Below are positions 14,715 through 27,069 of a stretch of 64,000 bases of DNA, one piece after another (positions within the stretch are counted from its first letter, which is position 1; every line of letters starts with the position of its first letter). The stretch comes from Jackrogersella multiformis (lineage: Eukaryota > Ascomycota > Sordariomycetes > Xylariales > Hypoxylaceae). A program made the translations under genes and the position numbers. The stretch lies in NCBI GenBank assembly GCA_902806575.1, contig CADCXD010000008.1:1550001-1614000 (forward strand), read 5' to 3'. The notes under the pieces were generated by a model. The model was not told the origin of the DNA. It made no database searches and worked only from the letters and a program-made list of their open reading frames with translations.

Positions 14715-15841
14715 ACCTAATCCGTCCCTGCCGGCATGATGTTGGCGTAGCTCTCGAGCCGAACAGAGAGGTATTGCGTAGTAATATACCGAATGCTAGG
14801 CTGTAGAAACGGCCGAGCCGTGGGGCGAATCCATCGCTGGGCCGGTCAGGCTTGCGGAACGTGAAGTACGATCTGGGTGTTCGCAGATATTTCTAAGCTT
14901 TCGTTTGCATCGGAGACTTAGTCGCACAAATCGCGCCAGCTAATAGCGGGAGATCGCTCTTCACTTTCTGACGCTAGACGGTACTCCCTTTCGGCCGTAC
15001 CAAAAATGGTCTGATGAATGCAGTAGGTATGTATCCACCCAAGATAGAGCCTTGAGATATATCAGGCTCCAATGTGCCTTACTAGTAGAATAGGTTATAG
15101 CGCACGGCAGCCCATAGTATGAATTGTAAGACCAGATCCTTAGGCTTGTGGATCTTTCACAGGGAAACGAAACCCTCTCACCTGTTGTGCCTCGGAGCCC
15201 ATTCCAATATTCACCGATCGGGATTGAAGATGTAGGGTTTGTGATGCGATGGGCCGATGTTCCAACTGCCGAATCAGGGGAAATTTCATGAACAAGACTG
15301 TAGATATATTGCCCCTAGAGTGAAGAGCTGGAAGGCTCTGAAGCCTGAGGGTAGAAAAGTGATATCAAGGTACCTGATGAGTAGCCTTTCTGTATTGTAC
15401 ATGGTCTCTGTCTTAGTTTACTCTATACGGTGGTAATCTAGTAATAGCTGAGAGCCTGCCGCTCCTTAGAACCCCTTCCCTCTGTGATGGACTGGTAGCA
15501 CCATTCAACTCACTCTGGGGCTTGTAGTACACCAAGCTCAGGCCTGCAATTATAGATGATCGATGCTCACCTCAAAGGCGTGCCTTGACTCCATGCCAAT
15601 GTAGGTGAGGTGTGGATGAAGCGGCACAAGAACAGGATGCTGTGTCTGACCTGTCAAAACTAGCCTCAGACTTTGACTCTGTCCTCGTGAGGTCCGAATC
15701 AATACACAACAGACGCCACAAAGCTTGTTCGGCAGTCAAGTCTGGATCAATACCGAGCTGTGCGAGGGTCGTACGAGACACTCCCCACGTCCCAGAGAAG
15801 TAAGCATTAACGAGCACGGCATGACCGCTAGCATACCTTGT

Positions 15842-17569
15842 TTAACAATCGCATCGGCCGTACCAGCGGGGGAACGCGGAAGTGTCGTGTATTGTTTGGA
15901 CTCCGGTCAGATAGCATATCAGCCGATCGAAACCCAAGCCGAAGCCGCCGTGAGGAGGGCAGCCCCAGCGCCGCAGGTCAATATACCAATTGAGGTTATT
16001 CCCATCTGATTGCGGTGACTCGGCAGCACTATCTGACGATGTCGGAGCCATCCCGTGGGCACGCATAGACTCTAGTAAATGTTCCAGTCGATGCTCACGC
16101 ATAGATCCACCAGCAATTTCGCAGAAGTCCGGCACGAGAAGGTCGAAGCATTCAACTGTCGTACCAGGTAGTGATGTATCGTGGTCCTCCACGCTGGGCT
16201 TCATGTAGAAAGGTTTGATGCCGGACGGGTAATTCGTGACGAAAACAGGGCTGTGATTATCGCCTACATTCGTCGCAATGTATTTCTCATGCTGTGTGTG
16301 AAGGTCTTTACCCCAAGTAGGGGCAAACTCGAACGGCGTCTTAGATTGCTTCAGTAACTCAATAGCCTCAGTATAGGTAATGCGCGGCCAGTTCTTCCAT
16401 TTGATGCCATCCCAACGTTGGTTGACCTGTTCTACCGTAGCGAAATCCGAGGTACGATCGCCCGTTCGTACCAAAAGCTCATCCCTAACCCTCGACCCGG
16501 CCAGATCGGTGCAGATATGTGTCAACATATCTTGGACAAGGTTCATCACGGAATCCAAGTCGTCAGCAAAGTTCATTTCTGCCTCCAGCATATAGAACTC
16601 GCTAAGATGTCGCGCGGTATCACTTTTCTCCGCGCGAAATGTCGGAGACAAAGTCCATACATTACCGAGAGCCTGAGCTAGAGCTTCTAGATGAAGCTGA
16701 GCTGACACGGTCGTATAAACAGGGCGGCGGAAGAAAGATTTGGGTGTCTCAGATGTTGAAGGGGGTGGACTAGGATCACCGGCCGACACGTGGAAGACCT
16801 CGCCCGCACCTTCACAGTCTGATGATGTAAGAATGGGTGTGTGAGTCTGTATGAAATGGCGGTTGCTAAAGAACCTGGTCAGGGATGTCATGAGCTCGGA
16901 GCGAAAGCGCAGGACGGCAGAATTGAACGGTATCCTAGGGCGAAGATGGGGTATGGTCCTCAGATACTGCGGAGTGTGATATTTCTTCTGTATCGGGAAC
17001 ATCTAGGGAATTGTAAGTGACACCACATAGGCGCTTTAAGCAAGAAGGCTAGACATTAAGCTTAAACAAACCTTGGCGTCAGACGGTCCCAGAACCGTGG
17101 CTCGTTCAACCTTCAACTCATGGCTCTGCCCGCCGCCTGGGGATGGAATCCAAGACCCATGTAGTCGGACAGCCGCCCCAATATTCAGACTATTGACAGT
17201 ATAATTAGCGAATGTGAAAGCCAAGGGAGGTATGGAGGGGGGGTCTGGTCAGACCTGGATGTCCTACCCTTCGGTCTGATCAAGAGGCACTACGGCCTGG
17301 AGTGATTCAAGAGATGAGCCATCCCCGAGAGATACAAAATGATATTGCTTCTGGGCACGAACGGACCGAACGAAACCATTGATCTTTACGTCTGAGACGG
17401 GCTCGAGCGGCTTAAAATCGAGGAAGCCTGCGACTGACGATGGGGTTGTCGATATGAAGGCGCGCGGTATTGGTTGTGATGAGAATCTCAGGGGGTGATA
17501 TCTCAAGGGGTGGCATCTCAGGGGGTATCTCGGCGATGCTCCCCTCAGAAGCGGCAGGATGGAATTCAT
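15842..17569 (-). CDS. Asparaginyl-tRNA synthetase, mitochondrial (class II aaRS)
   Basis: Three exons on the minus strand: 17569-17268, 17189-17072 and 17002-15842, giving 526 residues. Intron 1 has a GG|GTAGGA donor, a GCTAAT branch and a CAATAG acceptor. Intron 2 has a GTTTGT donor and a CCCTAG acceptor. Phases match (2, then 0). The N-terminus is basic and Ser/Arg-rich without acidic residues, as in a mitochondrial presequence, and contains three tandem 5-residue repeats (about residues 15-29). An OB-fold anticodon-binding domain follows (VKINGFVRSVRAQKQYHFVS, then AVRLHGSWIPSP). The class II catalytic core shows motif 2 (LSPTFRAEKSDTARHLSEFY) and motif 3 (GGFGLGFDRLICYLTG). It charges mitochondrial tRNA-Asn (yeast Slm5, human NARS2 family). 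The specificity is confident because the residues fit AsnRS better than AspRS. Confidence 0.93.
17483..17527 (-). repeat. 15-bp tandem triplication inside the mitochondrial presequence
   Basis: The presequence of the asparaginyl-tRNA synthetase contains YPLRC-HPLRY-HPLRF, encoded by three near-identical 15-bp units (CCCCTGAGAT core). It keeps the basic, amphipathic character and adds length only to a cleavable segment. Confidence 0.8.
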
Positions 17570-19244
17570 CTCACGTGGCTAATCATGAGATGTTCAAGAT
17601 AATCAGGCGACATAGATTTGCTTAAGAACATTATGGACGCATATTAATTAATTCAAGAGTACTTTTAGTATATTGTGGTTCACTTCAATTATAGTTACTG
17701 GGATGAGTTGAGATATCGTTGTTGATTTAGTGAAAATATGAAAATGTGAAGTATGTAATACAGAATTAAGGTGGAGAACCCACTCGGATATTTATCGGCC
17801 CAAGCTCAATCCCGAGTCCACTTACCTTGAATAGAAGAAGCCCCAGTTTATCCTAGTGCCGACCGTTACGCACGGACCTTCAATGGAAAGTACCTAAGGA
17901 CCTAGGTAGGTATTTTATATATAAATATTGATTTATTGATTAGTCATCACCAACTTCGACATTTTCTCTTACGAACCCCGTCAGTCTTAATGAGGCTTTC
18001 CACATAATTCCACCATCCCGTCTTGTTACCATCCGAACCGACCGTTTCTTATCATACCATGCCATACTACAGGTACAGGACTTCGTCGGTAGGCTGTGAA
18101 ACAATTCAAAACTTATCTCCCTCTCCTCTGTGTCCACCACTTTAGCTCTAGACATATACATGGACATGGACATGGTCACGGATGAAAAACAACAGACAGG
18201 CTACGGGATAGGTATACAGCATATCAACAGCATCGTATTTGTGTCAACACACGGGTGATCGATGTAGATGTTTGTTACTTCCTTGCATACATCATAAATC
18301 ACCAAGCCTACGTACGTCGTGAAGTATACAGTATACATCAGTCGTTTAGATGGGTCACGGAGAAAGCCGAGAGGTGAAGAGATTTCCCTCTGTATCCGAT
18401 GATGCTGTCGAAGCGGCTTGCCCGCTTCGCCTGTTATGATTGTTTTGTTAGTCATTTTATTCTAATTAGCTACCATCGTGAATCGTGAATTCCGGCCCCT
18501 CCCCCTTAAACTACCTACCCAGGGATGAGCCTGTTCACAATCGTTGATATGTACAGCCAAGATGTAATTCGCACCAAATCCTTCCACGGCCATTAGCCGA
18601 CTCTGGGCTGCAGTAGGACAACCCGTAAAGTTCGCCATCCGTTCACTCGTTTGGCCCGCAGGGGCTTTACGATGCTGCACTCGTAGGAGTACCAGATCTG
18701 TCCGACTTCGGTTATCTGCAGTGCGCCCTGATCTTCAACTGGAACAGCGATTCCGTCTACCTGGGAGCCGAGTTGTGTCACAGAGACAGATGTCTAATTC
18801 TCCCAGGCTACTTAGAATAATACCATGTAGGCAAAGGACGGCGCGGAAGCGCTTTTGTGGGCTATATTATGGAAAGCGAGCCTCTTAGCCTATTGTCTGA
18901 ATTCGGTTCATCTCAATGTCTAGGACATAGTGGACTCGATAGGAGCAATCATCCTATATTGGTAACACAGAGTCTCTCCCGGCCGCTGACCGTCACTGAG
19001 GACGTTCCTAATATTAGAGTAAGCATGGCGTGTCTGCTCAAGGCTGTCGATGTAGGTGACTGTAGTAGCTTAATTCCGTCCGTTTCGTTTCTATAAGATC
19101 ATATCAAGATCCTGTCTCTTGGGTTGAACCACGACCTTTGACCAACCAGCCATTTAACCAGCCCTAAGATCATCACATACCTAACTCGCTAGAGCATCTC
19201 AACACATCAGCGAGTAGTTTAGTTTAGCTTAAGGAATCTACAAA
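17570..19244. other. Divergent intergenic region between the asparaginyl-tRNA synthetase and PARG-like genes
   Basis: The region holds the 5' flanks of two divergent genes. An ACCTAGGTAGGT motif lies near 17899. On the minus strand, 17940-18179 and 18462-18781 carry 60-80-codon frames; the last two (18462-18680 and 18593-18781) overlap in different frames and could be decayed coding sequence. No domain was recognised, so neither is called a gene. Confidence 0.5.
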
Positions 19245-20427
19245 ATGCCTTCCTCAAAACCCAAGCCGTCTGAAGTTGCTGCGGAGACGAAGCGACACTA
19301 TATACCAGCTATAAAATCCGACTATGCGTACCAGTGGCCCACACACTCTTATCTATTTCAACAGCCACTGCAACAGCTTCCGATCCAGAACTCCATGGGC
19401 GGTTTCTCTCCATCTCCCCCGGAATTCTGTAAGTGTCAAGTACATCCAAAATACGCCTAGAAGCTACTCTAACTTGTTCTAAAGATATACGACCTGGGGA
19501 CCCCGTTGACTTCACAATCGATTGGACAGACAAAGTTAACATAAGAATACCATTCATATGTGCGGCGAACGATAAGAGAGCCGGAGGAGACTGGGAGACT
19601 GGAGTAGTAAGCTTCCCCAAACTTCCCCTTTTCCCATCTCCAAGATTGTCTACGACGTACTTACAGCCCGACCCGTCTAGGTCGGCTACGAGGAGCGTCT
19701 CTGCAGGCGCAGCACCCTGTCGGCCACGCTGAGCACCCCGGGTCCGGGGTCCTACGTCGAGAGCAACTACCCCATCCCGTCCGAGGGGGGCATCTACTCC
19801 GAGTGCGTCGTCGTCTTCCGCGGGCCGCACGACCAGTACAAGAAGCTGGACCAGTGGCACGACCTGCCCGTGGTCTCGATGCCCGCGGCGCGGTGGCCGA
19901 AGCTCAGCCACGGCGGCTGCAAGTACGCCTTCCCGCTCGAGCGCGAGATGGTCAAGAACAAGATCCGCTCCGCCCTCCGCATCTGCGTGCACTTCAACCA
20001 CCGGACCGTCGTCATCGGCGACTTCGGCCTGGGCAACGGCCACCGCAACCCGCCGCAGGAGCTCGCCGAGCTCTGGAGGGACGTCTTCCTCTACGACCCG
20101 GACGTGCGCGGCCGCTTCGACTACGTGGCCTTCGTGTTCGAGGACCAGTTCCAGAGCACGGCGAAGCTGATCCTCGACGATATCGCCAAGAAGAGCAAGG
20201 GTGGCCACGGACACGGCCACGGCCACCACTCCGGCGGCGGCAGCAGCAGCAGCAGCTCCAAGGGGAAGTCGAGGGCCTCCGCGAGCTCGGCCTCGGGATC
20301 CGGCAACGGCTCGGGTTCGACGCCTACAGATTTCGAGATATTCTCGCGCGTCTTCGACCCCAGCGAGGTCCAAAACGTCATGAGCCGACCGGATCCCAGG
20401 TGCGGCATCTCCATGCTGACGTCGTGA
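19245..20427 (+). CDS. PARG-like protein (microbial-type PARG / TIGR02452-like macrodomain fold)
   Basis: Exons 19245-19428, 19485-19606 and 19681-20427 give 350 residues. The splice sites are TTCT|GTAAGT, TAAAG|ATATAC, GTA|GTAAGC and GTCTAG|GTCGGC, with phases 1 and 0. Exon 2 gives NIRIPFICAANDKRAGGDWE and the join gives GVVGYEERLCRRSTLSATL, the position of the PARG signature (GGG...QEE). Exon 3 continues with IYSECVVVFRGP, the LSHGGCKYAF loop and GDFGLGNGHRNPPQELAELW, the conserved C-terminal block of this fold. The C-terminus has a His/Gly run and a Ser run and looks disordered. The family relates to poly(ADP-ribose) glycohydrolase, but no function of this fungal branch is established. Relative to the signature, GGG is AGG and QEE is YEE. 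Exon 3 is much more GC-rich than exons 1-2. Confidence 0.82.
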
Positions 20428-23400
20428 ACGCGTTAAAGGGGGAAGGAGGGCCATGGACCCGAGAACCCAACGTTCTCGTGCGCCATTACACAGCATCGAA
20501 CGTTCGTGATACGAACCCATGTGGGCGGAATCGACCCGGCGATCCGGTCATATACGGGGGGAGGCGGCAGTTTCTTTTCTCCTTTCTTCGTTCCTAAGAT
20601 TGATTACATCCTATAGGCTTGTCGGGTTACCTAGAGGATAGCTGCGTGTTGGTTGTTGGCGTGGGAAGGCGAAAAAGGGCTGGCAGACGCGTCGGCTTGT
20701 CGTGTATTCTAAGGAGCATGTTGTGCCTACCGCTTTATCACATAATGACATAGGTATCATCTCACGGTCGTCGCTTATATACACATCACACGGGATCACA
20801 TACGTCGATTTGATCAACGCTTTCCACAAACGACTGCAGTGTCACGGAAATTAGCTGAGCGGTTAGGAGGTTCGGCAGTTTGTCACCCGCATCTTTGCCA
20901 CTGGGCATAGTTGGGTTCACTGGGTTTCTGTAGAATTTTTAGCAATTGTGGCTCTATTACATTACTCAGCGTCAATTATATCATTGCAACAGGTCCCCTT
21001 GCGTCGTTCCTTGGCTTGGGCTATCGTCATGAGGTGAACCCTAAGTAATCCTAGGCTATTCATCTGCCGCAACTTAGATCACATGAACCTACATGAATGC
21101 AGCCCATAGTAGTCGCGTGTTGTATTCAAGCTCAGATCCAGGGCTTAATTTTCCGGGCTAGCTAAGTGACATGACGAGTAACTCTGAGGGGGTCCAGTCA
21201 CAAAATCGGCAATATCTTTCCATCACATATTTTACCCCTGAATCCCATCATTTAGTATACGGATAATCGTCCTATCTAGCGGTGAGGCTGTCTGGAAGCG
21301 AAACCGGCGTGGAAGCTGCATAGTATTAATTCGGGGTTCCCTTTGCCGTGTTGCTGTTGCTGTAATCTTGTCGTAGGGGTGGTTCGTATGTGATTTGCGA
21401 CTAAAATCTGCTATCCGTAGGCAAGAACATACTAGACCGGTTTCTAGGAATATTCTCAAAAACATGCATGCATATGCAAACAGGAGCAAACTAAAACTTC
21501 CGGGTAAGCATGTATGTGATCCAGCTACGCGGAATCAACAGACCTATTCCCTTGAAAGGAACGGGAAGGAAATCGTCATGAAATATGATTTGCGCGGAAG
21601 TGGTTGGCGTCTGACCCCTGGACATGCAGGCGTAAAATGGAATGGGTGTAAGCACAAGGAGTTTCGGGAGTCTTCTCTAGAGAGCACGACGTCAATTCCG
21701 TGTGTAGATTGCGTATGTATGTAGTCGACCTAATGTCCTAACTCACATGTCTCGCCCCTGAGTTGAGCCAAGCAGCATACATACCTACTAATGCTTCATA
21801 GTCTCAGATAGGCGAGCCCGATCTCATTCTGATCCGACCATGTGGACTGAGCCTCCCCATGCAAGTCTAACTCTCTTATGAGTTGTGTTTTAGTCACCTA
21901 GGAGATTAGTAACCGTCACGGCGCCCTAGTAGAGCGGCAAGGTGAACGCGTCTGCGATCAGGACCACATAGAAAGCCATAGCGTTTAGAGAAGTAGACTA
22001 GACTTACTAAATACATCATAAGGCTACCTAGTAAGATTAAAAGCGAATTCAAATTAAGAGGCTGATAGCTACAGAGTGTATTTTGCTCGTATCATCAAAC
22101 AGCGCTGCTAAAAATAGAATAGAATAAAAACCCCACCGAGTGCGAATGCTGTAGGCTGCCGAGTCACAATGTGACTTAGAATTATATCGCAAGAGGCCGA
22201 GACCCCCTATTCCGTCATAATTACTTATGTACCCTACAAAAGAAAACCTAAGAACCCACGTATATTAAAAAGGGGGATACCCGTTGTGAAGTAAGACCCC
22301 GTGACATATAGGTTCCGCAAGCAGCCGAGTCTTTATACAGGTTGTTCTAGTCTAAAGGAAGAGCCTAGTCGCGACATGCATATGACAGGTCAGGTGGATC
22401 GTTGATAGGCCGGTAGGCTAGCCATCAACAATCGTAAAAAGATCCAGGGTGCTCTCGAGAAAACGTGTTAGTGATCTTAGTTACCTAATGCTATTCGAAT
22501 CTCAGCGCACGCGGCCCATGAGTAAGCATTGCCTACGGGACGGCTCGAGGCATTCGCCCTAGCATGGCGTCTCATAGACCATGATCTATAAATTTCAAGC
22601 GTCGTTATTGGTCTGAGAGGATCATAATAAAATATCTCGATAGGTGAGTCATAAAAACGGCTTTCGGCAGTCCCGACCCGTATTGTCTATTGGGCGAGCC
22701 TAGCTACGAAGTGGCTTCAGTACATATGTAGAGCTGAGGTAGGTTTGAGTTGAGAGGTTTAACATGGATAAGGATTAGTTCATGTCTGCTCTAAGTAGGG
22801 AACCGTCGAGGCTCAGTAAGGTCTTTCAACTAGCCCTGCAATGGCCTAGCCACGTAAATATCGGCACTATGTGATACACTTTCCATTGTTGTCTTCCTAC
22901 CTAGGTAGGCTAGGTAGGCAGGCATGTAACTATATGATTTTCGATATTTATATGCATAATACCATCATGGCTGGCCGTGTTTGAAATGATGCTGTTCGCT
23001 GGAAAACTACTTTTGCGCACGGCTACGAGATCGTACAGTGGTGATGATTGAATGGCCCACAATGAGCCTCATGTAGCCGACAACTAGAACTTATGCCGTG
23101 ATTTTGTAAACTACCTAGGTACTTAATGGGTTAATATTGGGTTACTAAGGCTATGCGTACAAATGTCGTCGATAAAAGTGACACGATCCTAAAGTATACT
23201 TAGTTGTGATAAGAGGTAAGGCTATCTGAAGCAATGCCGTCGATACACAATATCTCATGGCTGAGCGCAAACACCCTGGACCGCTTTGTTTCCCAGCAAA
23301 AACGGGCCTCACGGCCGTTACTAATTACTGGAACGGAATGTGGCAGTCGGCTATTTTCAGATGTCTCGGGTCTCACTTCCGTTGGGATGTTTGCTTCGCT

Positions 23401-23833
23401 GCGGTCACAGGCGAGATGCAGGGTACTTCGGCCGAAATGAGATCCTCCTCGTCCACACCAGGATAAACAGGCAGGTGACTTATCAATGAGATAGTTTTGC
23501 GGAAAACAACTGGTGGTCCATGTATTAACATGTCTCAATTGGGAAGGCTGGGCGACACAAATTTACATTAAAATCACCAAACATTAAGGGGGAGACGGGC
23601 TGATCGTCTGGTACGAGGCACAACACCGTACCCCTTATTTTGAGAGATATGATCCGGTGTCGATGTGGTGGAACCGACAGGCGGAATACGTAGGTAGTCA
23701 TGTATCCATAGTTCTAGAATCGCTTCCTCTTAAGGCTCTCGGCCCAAGATCTAGTACGCTTCCCAACTGCCAGATCTCCGGGTCCAAGGTTCTAGGGTTA
23801 TTCGTACACGGGTCCGTCCTCGTGAAAAGTATA
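20428..23833. other. Convergent intergenic region between the PARG-like gene and sec24
   Basis: About 3.4 kb between two convergent 3' ends, which is long for such a spacer. No supportable gene was found. Frames such as 21395-21724 (+) and 23200-23538 (-) have no recognisable features. ACCTAGGTAGG motifs lie near 22902 and 23112. Confidence 0.55.
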
Positions 23834-26800
23834 TTACCAGTACTGTGGTCTCAACCCCTGGAATGTAGATGCTAGGGAACCATGTTCGTCGCCTTCCTTG
23901 CGCCTTTGCCCAGCCAACTGTATTGACCAATGTTAGCAACTGTCTTTATCATCCATCCTCAACACAACCGGGGTCACCCCTAAAAGTCTCGGCATATCAC
24001 GGCAATGAGCAAATAAAAGAATGACTTACCTCAAGCTGTACGCCCTTATGTAGGTGTACCAGCCAGTCCACATAGCTTTGCGCCTCGTTGTTGCGATCTT
24101 CAATCAACATTCTCGCAAACTCATATTCGGCTCCATCGACTCCTTGTCTAGCCAGCTGAATTGTCAACGCTTTGGAACCGCGCATGGTCTTAAGGAACTC
24201 GATTATGTTCCGGACTTGAGCGTTAAGATGTGTTTGCAGAACCGGCAAGGAAGAGCTGTATGGGTCAAGCGAGTTGAGGCTATCCTTGCCTTCTCCAAAT
24301 AGATCGACTAATAGATTGGGTGAGGTTTGAGAATGGAACCATAGCAAGCACTGTTGCCCATCATCCACTAGATATACCCCACCTGGCTCAACTCGACTAA
24401 ACGATGTACGAACGGCTGGTGGTACCTTCAGGTAACCAGTTTTCTCATCGGGAAACCCGTCATCAGGGTTTAAGTTGTGAATGGGTATCATCTTAGGATA
24501 GAGGTAGAGACTAAGCTCTGGGGCACCCATCGACCTGATCATGCGCATTTCGTGTACTCTTCGATCGGATGTCTCGTTCCCTCCCTTGAAGGCCCGGGAT
24601 TTGACGAGCCCAAGCATGTACATCGAAAACTCTTTGAGCTTCTCCGGCATCACAAGCTGCCCTGGCGGGTGCGACTGGGACGAGAAATTCTTGCGATATC
24701 CTGCTAGAATATCAATGGTTTTCTCCGTCAAGCCCAGCCTTATGTCTTTCAGCGTAGTGGAAGTCGAAGCAAGCTTAGAAGCGGCATCCTTGGCAATGAT
24801 CGTGTACACAGCGTCTTGGTCAATGAATTTCATACATTCCCGTGGGCTGTCGCTAACACTAGCGATGACATTACAACACCTTACTCGTCGCTCACCGGAA
24901 GCGGTCGTGTATAGCAAGGCAGATTGAAAATGAGCATCGAGTTTCGAATCGAGCTTTCCATCGTAACCAAACGTAACGCCCACGGCTTTATCGGCATCTA
25001 TGACACCTATCTCAAGGTCGGCTCCAAAGGTATGCTGTATGAAGTTGCCATGGTAGGCGGATATTTGGAGACCGTTAGAGCATCGTACTTTCATCAATGC
25101 TTGATAGCCTGTTTCCCTCGTGACTGTGTGCTTGATCTCGAGAGAGAGTTTCGCATTGTCACGACCAGCTACGAAATTGGGATAGTAAAACGTTTCTCCG
25201 CCCGTTGTAGACGCGACGTGACCTACGAATCGTTAGTCATTATGAGAACATTACCATGTTTTGATGAGACTTACCAATGGTAGCAATGTCCAAATATCCA
25301 CCAGATGGCGCGGCCAAAAAGAAGTCGATACCAACACCAGCCGCAACCATTTTTTCTGCAGTTTTCTTCCACGCGGGATGCTCAGTAGAGAAAAGTTTCT
25401 TATCAATTTCACCTCCTGAATACTTCCCATCATCTCTCATGAAAAGTCGGTTAGGTCCCCAGGTGGGTAGAGCAGATAACGAACAGACAATTTTTCCTCC
25501 GGTGCTTTCCAGCGCAGCCAAACAGGAGGTCAACGTAGGCAATAAAGCAGGCTCCGGATTTTTTATATCCGCGAACAACGTCGGTAATCGCGCGAGTAAT
25601 GATGTGATGACAGCTTTTGATTCATACGGGTCAATGAACAGCCCGTCGCTGAGTGGTACAAAAGGGTCCTCGATATCTGGCATGATCATCATTTGCGCTT
25701 GTTCTAGAGCGGGATTGCAATTGTAAAAATGTATGTCCTTGTCATATGTGACGAAGCCGACTTTTGCGCCGAGTGGGATTCGTCGTTTCGGCTCGCCATT
25801 CTCATCGGTTTCCTCCCCCCCTTCGGGAGCGTAGAGCGCAGCAAGTATACCTTCACAGAAAGCCTCTAAAAACCCCTTATTGTATGATTCCTGGGTGACA
25901 TCAATCACGAATAACCAATGTAGACCCGTTGGCTCTTTCGTCCAATACTCTTTCGGTACCGTGAATTCGACAGTGCCTCTTGTTAACTCTAGCCGCTGAT
26001 CGCGATCGACTCTTACACCCTGGGGCGTTGTGGCGCAAAAATATTCCGAGGGGGTATCATTGGGATAGGTACACAGATTGCACACAAACTTGCTTCCCCC
26101 CGAGCGGAACATCATGAAGGGATTAATGTAGGCGCGGCACCTCCGACACCTCGGTGGCCCAACGTCCCCGAAATCGAGTAGAGGGACTTCCATCTCACCA
26201 GGCTGAAGGCGGGCCAGGGGCTGCAAGACAAGGCCTAAAGGTAGACCGATGCTACTTAAGCCTTCCGAGTTGGCTGGGATGCTATTGACTGTCAACCTAG
26301 TAAACTTGGGCGAGGAATTGCCTTGGTCGAAGGCTACGAAAGAGGCAGCGGCCGGAGGAGGTATATGGCGCTCAAAGGTTGGGTATACGTTGCCTAGATA
26401 GTACTGTTGCGGCACATCTCTAGACACGGGCACGCTGGGGACATCATCTGGCGAGACCTGTCCTCCGCCCGACGCTGGTACAAAGGCAGGCGCATGGCCC
26501 TGATCTATCGGACCACCTCTGGCGGCGAATTCGGCAGGAGTCGCGGGGGTTGCGGGATAGAAGGGTGCGTTGACGGGAGCTGGAAATTGGTTCGGCGAAA
26601 CTGGCTGTCCGATAAATTGGTTGCCTGCTTGTAGGGAGGGATCGGCATTCAAGAAAGCTGTAGCCGGGGTCCCTGCCGGTGGTATACCATTATATGCCTG
26701 AGAAGAACCAGCCGGGGCTTCAACAGAGTGGAAAACGTGTCGGTCCTTCTTCTTTCTTCTCGCCGTATTGTGCCCATCTCCTAAGGACATTCCTGCCATC

Positions 26801-27069
26801 TGCGAGGCAAGACCTCCATCCTGCGGAGGGGCAAATCCAGGCGCGGCAGCTGCTGGCGAAGGGCCACCGGGAGGCGGTGGAGGATTCCCATAATATTGCT
26901 GGCCTTGAGGCGCGGGAGAGCCAGAGCCATAGCCGCCACCTTGCTGATAGGGATGTTGAGCAACAGGGGGTTGAAATTGCGGAGGAGCCGGTTGAGTCGA
27001 TCGGTTGGGATCATTGGGATCATTCTGTTCGCCTTTTCCCAATGCGTGATACATGGAATAGTCTGCCAT
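23834..27069 (-). CDS. sec24: Sec24, COPII vesicle coat cargo-binding subunit
   Basis: Three exons: 27069-25275, 25222-24030 and 23917-23834, giving 1023 residues. Intron 1 (GTAAGT ... TTCGTAG) joins DIATIG to HVASTTGGETFYYPNF in phase 1. Intron 2 (GAG|GTAAGT ... AATACAG) joins VQLE to LAGQRRKEGDEHG, and the stop is at 23836-23834. Both joins rebuild blocks conserved in fungal Sec24. The N-terminal 230 residues are Pro/Gln/Gly-rich and disordered. A zinc finger uses C308, C311, C330 and C333. The vWA-like trunk starts near 380 (GLHWLFVIDVTQ), followed by the beta-barrel, helical and gelsolin domains. Sec24 pairs with Sec23, selects cargo and builds ER-to-Golgi vesicles. The MADYSMYHALG start fits Sec24 itself better than the Lst1/Sfb3 paralogue. 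It is divergent from cft2. Confidence 0.96.

Larger units (their letters stand above)
6961..15841. other. Gene-poor region between the WOPR upstream DNA and the asparaginyl-tRNA synthetase gene
   Basis: No supportable gene was found. The longest frame (6979-7404, minus, 141 codons) has no domain or coding character I recognise. Short simple repeats occur (10296-10319, 12037-12058, 14689-14714), with fewer ACCTAGGT motifs than in the first 6.5 kb (about 11220, 11555 and 13585). A minus-strand frame at 9378-9620 ends in a Lys/Arg-rich tail and has a GTATGT donor-like site at its upstream end; it could be an exon, but no partner exon was found. Confidence 0.55.

Noticed and set aside
19309..20520. 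403-codon minus-strand frame and 264-codon plus-strand frame over the PARG-like gene
   Set aside because: They are shadows of the GC-rich third exon; their Arg/Ala/Val-rich peptides have no family features, while the sense frame has conserved motifs and splice joins.
21920..21990. tRNA-like string (GCGTCTGCGATCAGGACC)
   Set aside because: There is no T-arm and no pairing acceptor stem.
23997..24029. Sec24 ending shortly after VQLE at an in-frame stop
   Set aside because: A GTAAGT donor sits exactly there, and the exon at 23917-23834 gives the expected LAGQRRKEGDE-type C-terminus.
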